Shown here piece after piece: positions 25,871-34,587 of a stretch of DNA of 64,000 nucleotides. Numbering within the stretch: position 1 is the first letter of the stretch; every line of letters starts with the position of its first letter. The translations under genes were made by a program, and so were the position numbers. Location: assembly GCA_963729275.1 (NCBI GenBank), contig CAVSNH010000010.1, forward strand, positions 1 through 64,000, in the 5' to 3' direction. The notes below the pieces were generated by a model that was not told the DNA's origin, searched no databases, and saw only the letters and a program-made list of their open reading frames with translations. This DNA comes from CAVSNH01 sp963729275. Its GTDB lineage: Bacteria > Actinomycetota > Acidimicrobiia > Acidimicrobiales > RAAP-2.

Positions 25871-25894
25871 GACCGCCCCACGGACCGCCCCACG
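25871..25894. repeat. Tandem 12-base repeat
   Basis: The unit ggaccgccccac is repeated twice in tandem, then followed by a run of seven G. It lies in the divergent promoter region between scpA and the rRNA methyltransferase. The G run is about nine bases before the TTG start of the methyltransferase and could act as its ribosome binding site. Confidence 0.6.
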
Positions 25895-25909
25895 GGGGGG
25901 ACTACCCTC

Positions 25910-26569
25910 TTGTCGTGGGCATGCAGACGATGGTCCTCCGTGGCCGGGAAGCCCCGGCCACGATGGGGATGGCACCAACTCGATAGAGATTGGGCCCTCC
26001 GGCTCGTCCGCGACGCGGGCATCCAGCCCGGCGAGCTCGTCCTCGACGTCGGCGCCGGCCACGGCGCGCTGGTTGGTCCCCTGCTCGATTGCGGGGCGCG
26101 GGTCGTGGCCATCGAACGCCATCGGCAACGGGCCTACTACCTACGGCAACGTTTCGGTGGAGCCGGAGTCATCGTCGTCCAGGCCGACGCCGCCGACCTG
26201 CGACTCCCCCGCCGCCCGTTCCGAGTCGTGGCCAATCCACCGTTCACGGTGACCCAGGCCCTCATCCGACGTCTCACCTCCCCGGGCAGCCGACTGGTGG
26301 CCGCCCATCTGGTCGTGCCCCGCCATGTGGTGCACCGCTGGAGCGGCCCCGACGCCCCGGCCAGGGCACGCTGGTCACGGGTCTTCTCCGTGGCGCCCGG
26401 GGGCGGCGTGCCTCGCCGGGCGTTCCAGCCGCCCCCGCCGCGGGACGCAGCCGTCCTCGTCATCCGGAGGCATCCGGCTCCGGCCGGAGAGGGTCGGTCG
26501 GCTGCGGATGGCAGCAACTCCGTCCCGACGGCGCGCCATCGATCAGGCGCCTTCGGTCCTGGCCGATAG
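25910..26569 (+). CDS. Erm/KsgA-type rRNA adenine N6-methyltransferase, 219 aa
   Basis: Class I SAM methyltransferase of the rRNA adenine dimethylase family. It shows the SAM motif ELVLDVGAGHGAL, an acidic residue in VVAIERH, QADAADLRL, and the catalytic NPPF. The region before it (RWGWHQLDRDWALRLVRDAG) is like Erm proteins that methylate A2058 of 23S rRNA and give macrolide-lincosamide resistance. The C-terminal domain is short and Pro/Arg-rich. The start is uncertain (TTG 25910 or GTG 25940). It lies alone on the plus strand next to trpS. Erm rather than KsgA is my reading, not proven. Confidence 0.75.
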   Translation: MSWACRRWSSVAGKPRPRWGWHQLDRDWALRLVRDAGIQPGELVLDVGAGHGALVGPLLDCGARVVAIERHRQRAYYLRQRFGGAGVIVVQADAADLRLPRRPFRVVANPPFTVTQALIRRLTSPGSRLVAAHLVVPRHVVHRWSGPDAPARARWSRVFSVAPGGGVPRRAFQPPPPRDAAVLVIRRHPAPAGEGRSAADGSNSVPTARHRSGAFGPGR

Positions 26570-26592
26570 GACCCGACCTACGATGACCGGCC

Positions 26593-27576
26593 ATGCCCCG
26601 CGTTCTGTCCGGCATCCAACCGAGTGGCGAGCTCCATCTCGGCAACTATCTCGGGGCCATTCGCAACTGGGTGGCCGACCAGGACCGCTACGACTGCTTC
26701 TACTGCATCGTCGACCTGCATGCCTTGACGCTGGAAGTCGACCCAGCCGACCTGCGCACCCGCACCCGTGAGACGGCACTGGACCTGCTGGCCGCCGGGC
26801 TCGACCCCGCCCGATGCACCCTCTTCGTCCAGAGCCACGTGCCCGAGCACCCCCGGCTGACGTGGTTGCTCGAGTGCACGGCCACCATGGGCGAGCTCGG
26901 GCGCATGACCCAGTTCAAGGAGAAAAGCGAGGGCCGCGACTCGGTGCGGGTGGGTCTCTTCACCTATCCCGTGCTCCAGGCGGCCGACATCCTCCTCTAC
27001 GACGCCGACCGGGTGCCCGTCGGCGACGACCAGCGCCAGCATCTCGAGCTCGCCCGGCAGCTGGCCCAGCGGTTCAACCACCGCTACGGCGACACCTTCG
27101 TGGTGCCGACCTCCTCGGTGCCTGCGATGGGGGCCCGGGTCATGGACCTCCAGTACCCCGAGCGCAAGATGTCGAAGTCGCTGAGCTCGCCGCTCGGCAC
27201 CGTCCTCCTCTTCGACGAGCCCGACGAGATCGTACGCAAGGTCCGCAAGGCGGTCACCGACACCGAGCCCACCGTGGACTACGACCCCGAGCACCGCCCG
27301 GGCGTCGCCAACCTGCTCGAGCTGCTGGCCTCGGCCACCGGACAAAAGCCACAGGACCTGGCCGGCTCCTACGACGGCTACGGCCAGCTCAAGGCGGACG
27401 TGGCCGACGCCCTGGTCGAGCTCCTGCGCCCCATCCGCGAAAAGCGGGTGAGCCTGGCCGCCGACCCGGGGGCGGTGGGCGACTTGATGGCGGTGGGGGC
27501 GGCCAAGGCCGAGGCGGTGGCCGGCGTCACCTACCGCCGGGCGGCGGAGGCCATCGGGCTCCTCCCACCCGGCTGA
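26593..27576 (+). CDS. trpS: Tryptophanyl-tRNA synthetase, 327 aa
   Basis: Class I aminoacyl-tRNA synthetase that charges tRNA-Trp. The HIGH-like motif is HLGNYLGA within SGIQPSGELHLGN. The KMSKS motif is present as RKMSKSLSSP. DLHALT, VPVGDDQRQHLE and the C-terminal helical anticodon domain are all present. Length is normal. Its 3' end overlaps the convergent membrane protein gene by 46 bases. Confidence 0.95.
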   Translation: MPRVLSGIQPSGELHLGNYLGAIRNWVADQDRYDCFYCIVDLHALTLEVDPADLRTRTRETALDLLAAGLDPARCTLFVQSHVPEHPRLTWLLECTATMGELGRMTQFKEKSEGRDSVRVGLFTYPVLQAADILLYDADRVPVGDDQRQHLELARQLAQRFNHRYGDTFVVPTSSVPAMGARVMDLQYPERKMSKSLSSPLGTVLLFDEPDEIVRKVRKAVTDTEPTVDYDPEHRPGVANLLELLASATGQKPQDLAGSYDGYGQLKADVADALVELLRPIREKRVSLAADPGAVGDLMAVGAAKAEAVAGVTYRRAAEAIGLLPPG

Positions 27577-30524
27577 CCCTGCCCGACGGTGGCGAGGGTC
27601 GCAACCTTCCGGCGTCGCCGGCGCCCGAAAAGGACCAGCCCGAGGTCGACGGCCACCCAGGCCAGCATCAGCAGGCCGGCCAGCGCCGAGACCACCAGGG
27701 CCACCACGGCCGAGCTGGGCCGGTAGGTGAAGGTGACGGCCCAGTCCCCGGCGGGCAGCGCCACCCGCTGGACCAGGCCGTCGGCGGTGACCTCGAGGCT
27801 GCGTGTCGAGCCCGCTCGGGCACCGGTGCCGAGGGGACGGCTGGTGGCGTGCCAGCCCGGGGTGAAGGACATCGACCGCACCACGTCGACCGGCGTCGAC
27901 GACCGCACGGTGATGGTCTCGGACCCGTCGGGCGACGGGGCGACGGCGGCCACGGTGGTGCCGGAGCCGGGTGGGCCGCCACCCGGATCGGTGGCCCACG
28001 CCCGGCCGCGGGCCCGGGTGTTGGCAAACATTCCAAAGGAGCCCAGGTTGCCCACGAAGCGCCAGTGGCTCGGGTACACCCCGTACTGCATGCGGCCGTC
28101 GAGGGCCACCGGTCCCGTCTCGGATGTCGTGGCCTCGGGCACCCTCAGCACAACCGGGGTCCGTGACCGATTGCGCACCACGATCCCGGCGATGAGGCCG
28201 CCGCCGGGCACGACGGTCAGAATGCGGCCACGTGCTGTCGCCACCGAGCCGGTCCAGCGCACGGAGCCGGAGGCGGTGACCTCACCGGGCTCGAGGTCGC
28301 CGGGCCGGCCGCGGTCGAGCCCGACCGACCAGCGGGAGACGGCCAGCGCCGCCCCGAGGTACCACGTGTGCGTGCGGCCCGGGGCCAGGACGACGGGATT
28401 GTCGGTGGGCAACGGCGCGCCGGTGTAGTTGTGGCGCTCGGCCGACGGATTGGTCGGGAAGGGCACCGACGTCCCGGTGACCGGAGGCGGGCCGATCGGC
28501 GTGAGGAAGTAGCTGGGCAGCGACAAGAGCGTCGTGGCGTCGAGGTTGTCCCACACCGCGCCGCGCAACGAGGCCGGGTCGAGGTCCTCTTGGTAGTGGG
28601 CGCCGGTCGCCCGGTAGTAGTTGCCGTCGGTCAGCGCGGTGTAGCCCTGACCACTCGCAGTGGCCCGAAAGACATTGAGATCCGTCTGGCCCATGGCGAG
28701 CAACTGGGAGCGCTCGAACTGGTCGGGGTCGTAGATGAGGAAGCGCCCTCCGGCCGTGGCCCGGGACAGGGCCGCGGCCGGCGCCGTGGCCGCCTGCGCA
28801 TTGGTCTCGGTGATGGGCGCCTCCAGGACGAAGGCAGTGAACACCAACAGGTCGACGACCAGCACCGCGGCCAGCCCGCGGCGCAGCGCCACCAGGCCGA
28901 GCCTCCGTTCGCGCAAAACGATGACGGTGGCCGTGACGGCCACCACCGCGCCGATGGTCAGGAGGCCGGCCACCTCGAGCCGTGCCGCCGAGGGCAGGCC
29001 GTTCTCGGCGTTGAGCAGGCGGAGGACGAACCGGCCGTCGGCCCAGAAGGCCAGCATCACGACCACGATCACGGCACTCGGTGCGCAGGTGAGGAGGATC
29101 TCGGCTCGCCGTCCGGGCATCCATCCGACGGCCCGGGCCCATCTCCGCGGCTCGATCGGCGACCCGGCGGCGTCCTCCGAGGGCGCGGCCGGCCGGTCGA
29201 AGACGGTGTGCAGCCACCACCCGAGGAGCACGGCCAGGGCGAAGTCCACGAGGAGGAGATTGCGGTTGAGCAGTCGCTCGTCCCGCACGAGGGGCAGGAG
29301 ATAGAGGAGCCGGGCGAAGGGCGTCTCGCCCCCCAGGGCGGAGAGCAGCCCGACGGCGCCCACCGCGTACCAGACCCGCCAGGACCGGGCCTCGGGCCGC
29401 GTCCGGAAACGGCGGGACCAGAGGGTGGCGACGGCGATGAGGGCCAGGATGCCCATGTACGACGTGACCTCGGGGAAGTTGTACTGGCCCACGTACAGGG
29501 CCGGCCAGTTCTGGTTGGTGCCCAGCACGAACGGGGAGACGAGCAGGACGAGCAGGTGGTAGTCGAGCGAACCGGTGGTGAAGTAGGCGTAGCTGGTGAT
29601 GGCCCGCTGTGACTGGGACGTGAAGATCAGCCCGGGCAGCCACTGGGCCGTGCCGAGCGCCACCCCGGCGGCCAAGCCACCGACCATCCACGCCCCCGAG
29701 GTGGCGACCGCCTGGCCGCCCACGCCCCGACGGCCCTGCGACACGAGCTGCCAGATGGCATAGACCACCACGGCCACGAGACCGTCGATGATGACCTCGA
29801 CACCGCCGGTGAGCATGGAGAGCCCGATGGTGGCGGCCAGCAGGACGGCCCATCGCACCCACGATCGGAGACGGCGCGTTCGAACCAATGGCGGCCCGGT
29901 CCGACCGGCAGGCGCCGGCAGGAGTGAGTCGACGGCCAGCAGGGTCCAGGGCAGCCAGGCTGCCCCCTCGATGAGGTCGATGTGGATGAACTGGCCCGAC
30001 ATGTAACCGGCGAAGGTGAAGGTGGCGGCGGCGAAGGTGGCCGCCGTGGAGGACATCGACTGCCGGCGAAGGAAGAGATAGGTGCCCAACGCGGCCAGGT
30101 CGTAGGCGATGGCCAGGTTGAGCGACCAGGCCTCGAACGAGGGCAGGACGGCCAGCAGCCAGGTGGTCGGGTAGGCGGCACCGGCGTTGAACCCACCGAG
30201 CAGCGGCGTGCCGCTGAACAGGTAGGGATTGATGAGGGGAAGCGACCCGTGCTGGAGGTCGTGGGCGACGAGGACGCGGAGGGGGAAGTTCTGGATGTAA
30301 TTGTCACCGTCCAGGAAGACCCGGCCGACGATCTGCGGGGCGAGGAACAGGACCGGCGGGATGCACAGGATCACCGTCATGCCGGGATGGGTACGGACCC
30401 ACGTCAACGCAGCCGCCCACCACCGCCGTCGATCCCGGACCGCGTTCCCAAGCTCAGGCGCGCCGGACCCCTCTGTCGAAGTGGTCACGAGGCGGTGGGC
30501 GGACCCATCTGTCGAAGTGGTCAC
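27531..30524 (-). CDS. Large YfhO-family membrane protein, 997 aa
   Basis: A polytopic membrane protein with about twelve to fourteen helices in its first 580 residues, beginning with MTVILCIPPVLFLAPQIVG. A large extracytoplasmic domain of about 370 residues follows, and a final helix (AVVALVVSALAGLLMLAW) comes before a basic tail. The YfhO family is linked to glycosylation of cell-wall polymers in Firmicutes and has a GT-C-like layout. The first loop has the GDNYIQNFPLRVL acidic/aromatic signature. The GTG start overlaps the stop of the next gene. The first 24 residues contain a duplicated 12-residue unit (TTSTDGSAHRLV and TTSTEGS). Confidence 0.8.
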   Translation of the reverse strand: MTTSTDGSAHRLVTTSTEGSGAPELGNAVRDRRRWWAAALTWVRTHPGMTVILCIPPVLFLAPQIVGRVFLDGDNYIQNFPLRVLVAHDLQHGSLPLINPYLFSGTPLLGGFNAGAAYPTTWLLAVLPSFEAWSLNLAIAYDLAALGTYLFLRRQSMSSTAATFAAATFTFAGYMSGQFIHIDLIEGAAWLPWTLLAVDSLLPAPAGRTGPPLVRTRRLRSWVRWAVLLAATIGLSMLTGGVEVIIDGLVAVVVYAIWQLVSQGRRGVGGQAVATSGAWMVGGLAAGVALGTAQWLPGLIFTSQSQRAITSYAYFTTGSLDYHLLVLLVSPFVLGTNQNWPALYVGQYNFPEVTSYMGILALIAVATLWSRRFRTRPEARSWRVWYAVGAVGLLSALGGETPFARLLYLLPLVRDERLLNRNLLLVDFALAVLLGWWLHTVFDRPAAPSEDAAGSPIEPRRWARAVGWMPGRRAEILLTCAPSAVIVVVMLAFWADGRFVLRLLNAENGLPSAARLEVAGLLTIGAVVAVTATVIVLRERRLGLVALRRGLAAVLVVDLLVFTAFVLEAPITETNAQAATAPAAALSRATAGGRFLIYDPDQFERSQLLAMGQTDLNVFRATASGQGYTALTDGNYYRATGAHYQEDLDPASLRGAVWDNLDATTLLSLPSYFLTPIGPPPVTGTSVPFPTNPSAERHNYTGAPLPTDNPVVLAPGRTHTWYLGAALAVSRWSVGLDRGRPGDLEPGEVTASGSVRWTGSVATARGRILTVVPGGGLIAGIVVRNRSRTPVVLRVPEATTSETGPVALDGRMQYGVYPSHWRFVGNLGSFGMFANTRARGRAWATDPGGGPPGSGTTVAAVAPSPDGSETITVRSSTPVDVVRSMSFTPGWHATSRPLGTGARAGSTRSLEVTADGLVQRVALPAGDWAVTFTYRPSSAVVALVVSALAGLLMLAWVAVDLGLVLFGRRRRRKVATLATVGQGQPGGRSPMASAARR

Positions 30525-30535
30525 GAGGCGGTGGG
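30464..30535. repeat. 36-base tandem duplication at a gene junction
   Basis: 30464-30499 and 30500-30535 are identical except for one base. The unit contains the GTG start of the YfhO-type gene and, in the upstream copy, also the last codons and the stop of the preceding glycosyltransferase gene. Being 12 codons long, it keeps the frame and gives the protein two possible GTG starts 36 bases apart. Confidence 0.9.
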
Positions 30536-31840
30536 TGCCGCCGTGCGGTCCAACCGGGTGAGGGCCGGCTCAGGCACCAGCCGCCGGAGCTCCCGCGCCG
30601 CCCACCAGGCCATGGCGGCGAAGAGGACGACGCGGATGACGATCGCGCTCTGGCCCACTCCCTGATAGGCGAGCGGCCGGGTCGGCAGGCGCAGCGAGAA
30701 CTCGAACCACCAGTCGTAGAACGAGAAGGCGCCGAGGGCAACGCCGAACCATGCCGGCATGGCGGTCAGGGCACCAGCGGCGAAGACCCACAACACGTAC
30801 TGCGGGTTCCAGATCTTGTTGACCGCCATCCAGACGATGACCACGAAGGCAGTGGCGAGCGCCACCCCCCGCGCCTGGCAATCCGCAGGGAGGTGCCAGA
30901 CGCGCCAGGCCGCATAGGCCATGGCCACCACCACCACCAGGAGCGAGGCTGCATTGATGTGGGCATTGCTGAGCACTGACTGGGACACCCATCGGCCGAG
31001 GAGGCCCCACACCGAGTCCTTCTGCAGCCGGATGTCGTTGAAACGTACGAACCACCACGTGTTCGAGGGAGCGATGGCGAGAAGCGGCAGAAAGACCACC
31101 GCGCACACCACGGCGAAGGGGGTGAGCCACCGACCGAGCGAGCCGCCGGCCGCGCCGGCCTGCACCTCCCCTTCCCCGCCCCCTGGGAGGTGACCGTCCC
31201 GGTTGGGGGGCTCGGGATGGAGGGCAGTCGAGGAGCGCCACCATCGGGAGCCGAGGGCGGCCAGGGCCACGGGCACCACCGCCACCGGGAAGAGCTTGAA
31301 GCAGACGCCAAGGGCGGCCGCCGTGCCACTCCAGCCATATCGCTCCTCGGCGAACCAGACCACCGCGGCCACCAAGAAGAAGATCCCGATGAGGTCCCAG
31401 TTGATGGCGGCGTCGAGGAGCAGTGCCGGTGAGGCGGCGATCCACCACACCGATCGTGGCCGGAGACGGCCGACGAGGCGGATGCAGCCGAAGGCGGCGG
31501 CCGCGTTGAGCAGACCGGCCGCCGCCAACCAACTGGCCGGCCCGCCCGGCAGCCACGAGGGCAGCCACAGGACGAAGCCGATGAGCACCGGGTACTCGAT
31601 GCGGTCGTGCACATAGGGCAGCGGGTGGATCACGCCGCCGAAGCGAAGGTAGTGGAGCAGGCTGAGGTTGAGCACGTCGGAGTAGAGGCCGCGCTCGAGC
31701 GCCCAGGGGCCGTAGTCGAATCCGGCCCGCACATGGGAAAGCCCCCGGGAGAGCAGGAGGTAGTCGATCAGGAGGAGCGTGCCAGCGAGGGAATAGGGGG
31801 CCCAGGGGGCGCCGGCTATACCCGAGGCAGCGCGCCTCAC
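30521..31840 (-). CDS. GT87-like membrane glycosyltransferase, 439 aa
   Basis: A GT-C superfamily membrane protein with about ten helices. The first periplasmic loop contains the acidic/aromatic motif RAGFDYGPWALERG. Later stretches LLDAAINWDLIGIFFLVA and NKIWNPQYVLWV are typical of the GT87 (mannosyltransferase-like) family that uses polyprenyl-phosphate sugars. The Gly/Glu-rich loop at about 225-245 is unusual. The GTG start overlaps the stop of the M50 protease gene, and the stop overlaps the YfhO-type start. The three membrane genes form one operon. Confidence 0.75.
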   Translation of the reverse strand: MRRAASGIAGAPWAPYSLAGTLLLIDYLLLSRGLSHVRAGFDYGPWALERGLYSDVLNLSLLHYLRFGGVIHPLPYVHDRIEYPVLIGFVLWLPSWLPGGPASWLAAAGLLNAAAAFGCIRLVGRLRPRSVWWIAASPALLLDAAINWDLIGIFFLVAAVVWFAEERYGWSGTAAALGVCFKLFPVAVVPVALAALGSRWWRSSTALHPEPPNRDGHLPGGGEGEVQAGAAGGSLGRWLTPFAVVCAVVFLPLLAIAPSNTWWFVRFNDIRLQKDSVWGLLGRWVSQSVLSNAHINAASLLVVVVAMAYAAWRVWHLPADCQARGVALATAFVVIVWMAVNKIWNPQYVLWVFAAGALTAMPAWFGVALGAFSFYDWWFEFSLRLPTRPLAYQGVGQSAIVIRVVLFAAMAWWAARELRRLVPEPALTRLDRTAAPTAS

Positions 31841-32613
31841 ACGAGGCGGCCCGACCACCAACTGAAGACGTGGTTGACGAGGTCGCCCCACTGGTTGCGG
31901 AAGAGGAGGATGAGGATGAAGGGGAGGAACATCAGTGCCGGCTGGAGCCGGTAGTACTCAGCCAGATGTCGAGCGGGAATGAGGCGCTCGAGGACGGCAG
32001 CCCCGTCGAGGGGCGGGCAGGGGATGCAGTTGAACAGCCCGAGGATGATGTTGGCCAGCCCGCCAATGAAGACGATCTGGCTCAGGAGTGTCCAGCTCGG
32101 TGTCGTGTAGCCCTGGGCCACAACCATCCGCACGTCCACCGGGGTAATGGCAACGAAGACGATGCCGAGCAGAGCGGCCAGGACGAAATTGGTGAACGGC
32201 CCCACTAGGGACACGATGACCGTGTGGTTGCGCGGGCTGCGCAGCCGATTGACCGACACCGGCACCGGTTTGGCCCAGCCGTAGGCGCCGAGTCCCGACA
32301 GCGTGAGGATGGCGGGCACAAGCAGGGTGCCCACCGGGTCGACGTGCTTGATCGGATTGAGGGTCAGTCGGCCAGCTCGTTTGGCCGTGTCATCGCCGAA
32401 AGCCAGAGCCACGACTCCGTGGGAGAGCTCGTGGAGGATGATCGACGGGACGAGGGTGCAGAAGTAGATGATCTCGAAGCGGGTGATCTTCCCCCGGCTG
32501 AGCTCGAGAGCGATGATGGCGACGGCCACCACGACGATGACGATGGTGCGCTGATGAGCGGCCATGGGCCGCCGTGGCCGCCCCGACCCCCAGCTCGAGC
32601 CGGTACTGGCCAC
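31837..32613 (-). CDS. M50-family site-2-type zinc metalloprotease, 258 aa
   Basis: Membrane protease with the zinc-binding motif HELSH within VPSIILHELSHGVVAL and a distant third ligand in CIPCPPLDGAAVL. Six hydrophobic segments surround them. GWAKPVPVSVNRLRSPRNH is the family-typical loop. These rhomboid-like-sized M50B proteases have unknown substrates. The start could also be the internal ATG at 32565. It lies 35 bases after the DksA/TraR gene and just before the GT-C genes. Confidence 0.85.
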   Translation of the reverse strand: MASTGSSWGSGRPRRPMAAHQRTIVIVVVAVAIIALELSRGKITRFEIIYFCTLVPSIILHELSHGVVALAFGDDTAKRAGRLTLNPIKHVDPVGTLLVPAILTLSGLGAYGWAKPVPVSVNRLRSPRNHTVIVSLVGPFTNFVLAALLGIVFVAITPVDVRMVVAQGYTTPSWTLLSQIVFIGGLANIILGLFNCIPCPPLDGAAVLERLIPARHLAEYYRLQPALMFLPFILILLFRNQWGDLVNHVFSWWSGRLV

Positions 32614-32648
32614 CGTTTCGTCGTGTTAGCCGGCGGTTCAGGCGCGGG

Positions 32649-32987
32649 TCAGGCGCGGTTGGCGTGGTCGATGCAGAACCGGGTGGCCGGCATGGCCTCG
32701 AGCCGGGCCGGCTGGATCTCGACGCCGCAGACCTCACAGCGCCCGTAGTCACCGGCCTCGAGGCGACCGAGAGCCCGAGCCACCTCGCGGAGGGTGTCCT
32801 GCAGCTGGCCGGCCAGGACTTCGGCCTCCCCGCGCTCGGCCGTGACCTGGCTCGAATCGGCGAAGTTGGGGTCGTAGGTCAAGCTGCCCCCGTCCCCGAA
32901 ACCGAGCTCCCCGAGCTCGGCCAGCAACTGCCGCTGCTCGTTCTCTAGGAGCTCGCGGTAGTCGATCGGAGGGGCGTCACTGGACAC
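32649..32987 (-). CDS. DksA/TraR-type zinc-finger protein, 112 aa
   Basis: A long N-terminal coiled-coil hairpin (LLENEQRQLLAELGEL, then LQDTLREVARALGRLEAGD) precedes a zinc finger with CEVC and FCIDH. The fourth ligand position is His instead of Cys. DksA/TraR proteins bind the RNA polymerase secondary channel, or in actinobacteria act in related regulation. The conserved YGRCEVCG stretch is present. Separated from xerD by 30 bases on the same strand. Confidence 0.88.
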   Translation of the reverse strand: MSSDAPPIDYRELLENEQRQLLAELGELGFGDGGSLTYDPNFADSSQVTAERGEAEVLAGQLQDTLREVARALGRLEAGDYGRCEVCGVEIQPARLEAMPATRFCIDHANRA

Positions 32988-33017
32988 GAAGGCAAGCCTA
33001 CAAGGCTCGTCGGGCCC

Positions 33018-33971
33018 CTACCTGGGCATGGTGCCCTTCCCAGCCACCTCATAGGTGGTGGCCCGAGGGTGTGCTGCCTGGTAAGCACGGCGCAGGTGCT
33101 CCGGGCTCACCCGCGTGTAGATCTGCGTGGTCGTAATGGACACGTGGCCGAGCAGCTCCTGGACGACCCGGATGTCGGCTCCGTGGGCCAGCATGTGGGT
33201 GGCGCACGAATGCCGGAGGACGTGGGGGCTCACCACCTGGCCCAGTCCAGCCCGCTCGGCCCGGCCCCGCACCACCGCCCACGCCCCCTGCCGGCTCAGG
33301 CGACTGCCACGCCAATTGAGGAACACGGCCTCGGTGTCGCTCCGCCGCGCCCACCGGGCCGGTTCCATGTACGGCCGGCCGGCGGGGTCGAGCCATCGCT
33401 GGAGGGCGGACTGGGCCGGTCCGCCGATCGGCACGAGCCGTTCCTTCGAGCCCTTGCCGAACAGGCTCACGAGCCCGTCGTCCCGGCTGAGGTCACCGAG
33501 CGAGAGGCCGACGGCCTCCGAGATGCGGGCGCCGGTGGCATAGAGCAGCTCGAGCAGGGCCCGGTCCCGCAAGTCGATCGGCTCCGAGCCGCCGGCGGCG
33601 GCCAGGAGGGCGAGCACCTCCTGCTCGGCCAGGGCCTTCGGGAGCCGCCGGGGCAGCTTCGGGGAGCGCACCTCGGCGGTGGGGTCGGCCGTGCCCACCC
33701 CTTCGTCGACGAGGAATCGGAACAACCCCCGGAGGGCGGTCGTGGCCCGGGCCACAGCCGCCGGGCCGAGGCCGGCGGCCCGCAGGCCCTCGAGGTAGCG
33801 CTCGACCTCGCCCGTGCTGGGCGCGGCCGGGTCGATGCCAGACTCGCCGGCCCATTGCTCGAAGGCGAAGAGATCGTGGCGGTAGGCGGTGAGCGTGTGC
33901 ACCGAGCGCCCCCGCTCGACGGTCAGCCAGGCCAGGTACTCCTCGGCCCCGGCGTTGAGTGGCCGCGCCAT
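33018..33971 (-). CDS. xerD: Site-specific tyrosine recombinase XerD, 317 aa
   Basis: Resolves chromosome dimers at dif together with XerC. The N-terminal SAM-like domain (YLAWLTVERGRSVHTLTAYRHDL) and all catalytic residues are present: Arg in TGARISEAVGL, the HVLRHSCATHML box, LGHVSI and the nucleophile Tyr in TTTQIYTRV. Length and position after pyrG and nudix are the standard actinobacterial arrangement. The ATG lies eight bases after the Nudix stop; the longer upstream frame runs into that gene. Confidence 0.92.
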   Translation of the reverse strand: MARPLNAGAEEYLAWLTVERGRSVHTLTAYRHDLFAFEQWAGESGIDPAAPSTGEVERYLEGLRAAGLGPAAVARATTALRGLFRFLVDEGVGTADPTAEVRSPKLPRRLPKALAEQEVLALLAAAGGSEPIDLRDRALLELLYATGARISEAVGLSLGDLSRDDGLVSLFGKGSKERLVPIGGPAQSALQRWLDPAGRPYMEPARWARRSDTEAVFLNWRGSRLSRQGAWAVVRGRAERAGLGQVVSPHVLRHSCATHMLAHGADIRVVQELLGHVSITTTQIYTRVSPEHLRRAYQAAHPRATTYEVAGKGTMPR

Positions 33972-33978
33972 ACCCTGG

Positions 33979-34587
33979 TCAGCCGGACGCCAGCCGGCGT
34001 CGGGCCAGTCCCACGCCGAGGATGGTCTGGGCGTCGACAATGGAGCCGTCGTCGACCATGGCGTCGAACCGTCCGAGGTCGACCTCCACCACCGACATCT
34101 GTTGCTCCTCGAAGCCGTGTCGGTCGGGGGCCACGGCCGAGAGCCCGGTGGCCAGATAGAGGAACGTCCTCTCGTCGCAGAAACCGGGAGTGTTGAGGAT
34201 CTGGGCCAGGAGGTCCATGCGGTCGGCCCGGTAGCCGGCCTCCTCGACCAGTTCGCGCCGGGCCGTCTCCTCAGCCGGCTCGCCGTCCACGTCGCGGGTG
34301 CCGGCCGGGATCTCGAGGATCCAGCGGTCGACCGGCGCTCGGTACTGCTCGACGAGCACGACGCTCCCCCCGGCGGTCACGGCCACCACGGCCACCGCTC
34401 CCGGATGGCGGACGATGTCGCGCTCGAAGCGGGCGCCGTCGCCGGCGGACACGTCGGCGTGGACCACCGAGAAGACGTGGGCACGGAGGACCGTCTCCTC
34501 CCCCACCACTCGGAATGAGGCACCCGATGTCGGGCTCACCGCCCATCGGCGCTCCTCCGATGGTTGGCCGGCCTCAGCCGACGGCAC
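33979..34587 (-). CDS. Nudix hydrolase (ADP-ribose pyrophosphatase-like), 202 aa
   Basis: The Nudix box is complete: GEPAEETARRELVEEAGY gives the REx2EE metal-binding core. Upstream, VVLVEQYRAPVDRWILEIPAG is the substrate-pocket region of ADP-ribose pyrophosphatases, and NTPGFCDERTFLYLATGL follows the box. It probably hydrolyses ADP-ribose. It overlaps the 3' end of pyrG by 14 bases and precedes xerD. Confidence 0.88.
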   Translation of the reverse strand: MPSAEAGQPSEERRWAVSPTSGASFRVVGEETVLRAHVFSVVHADVSAGDGARFERDIVRHPGAVAVVAVTAGGSVVLVEQYRAPVDRWILEIPAGTRDVDGEPAEETARRELVEEAGYRADRMDLLAQILNTPGFCDERTFLYLATGLSAVAPDRHGFEEQQMSVVEVDLGRFDAMVDDGSIVDAQTILGVGLARRRLASG

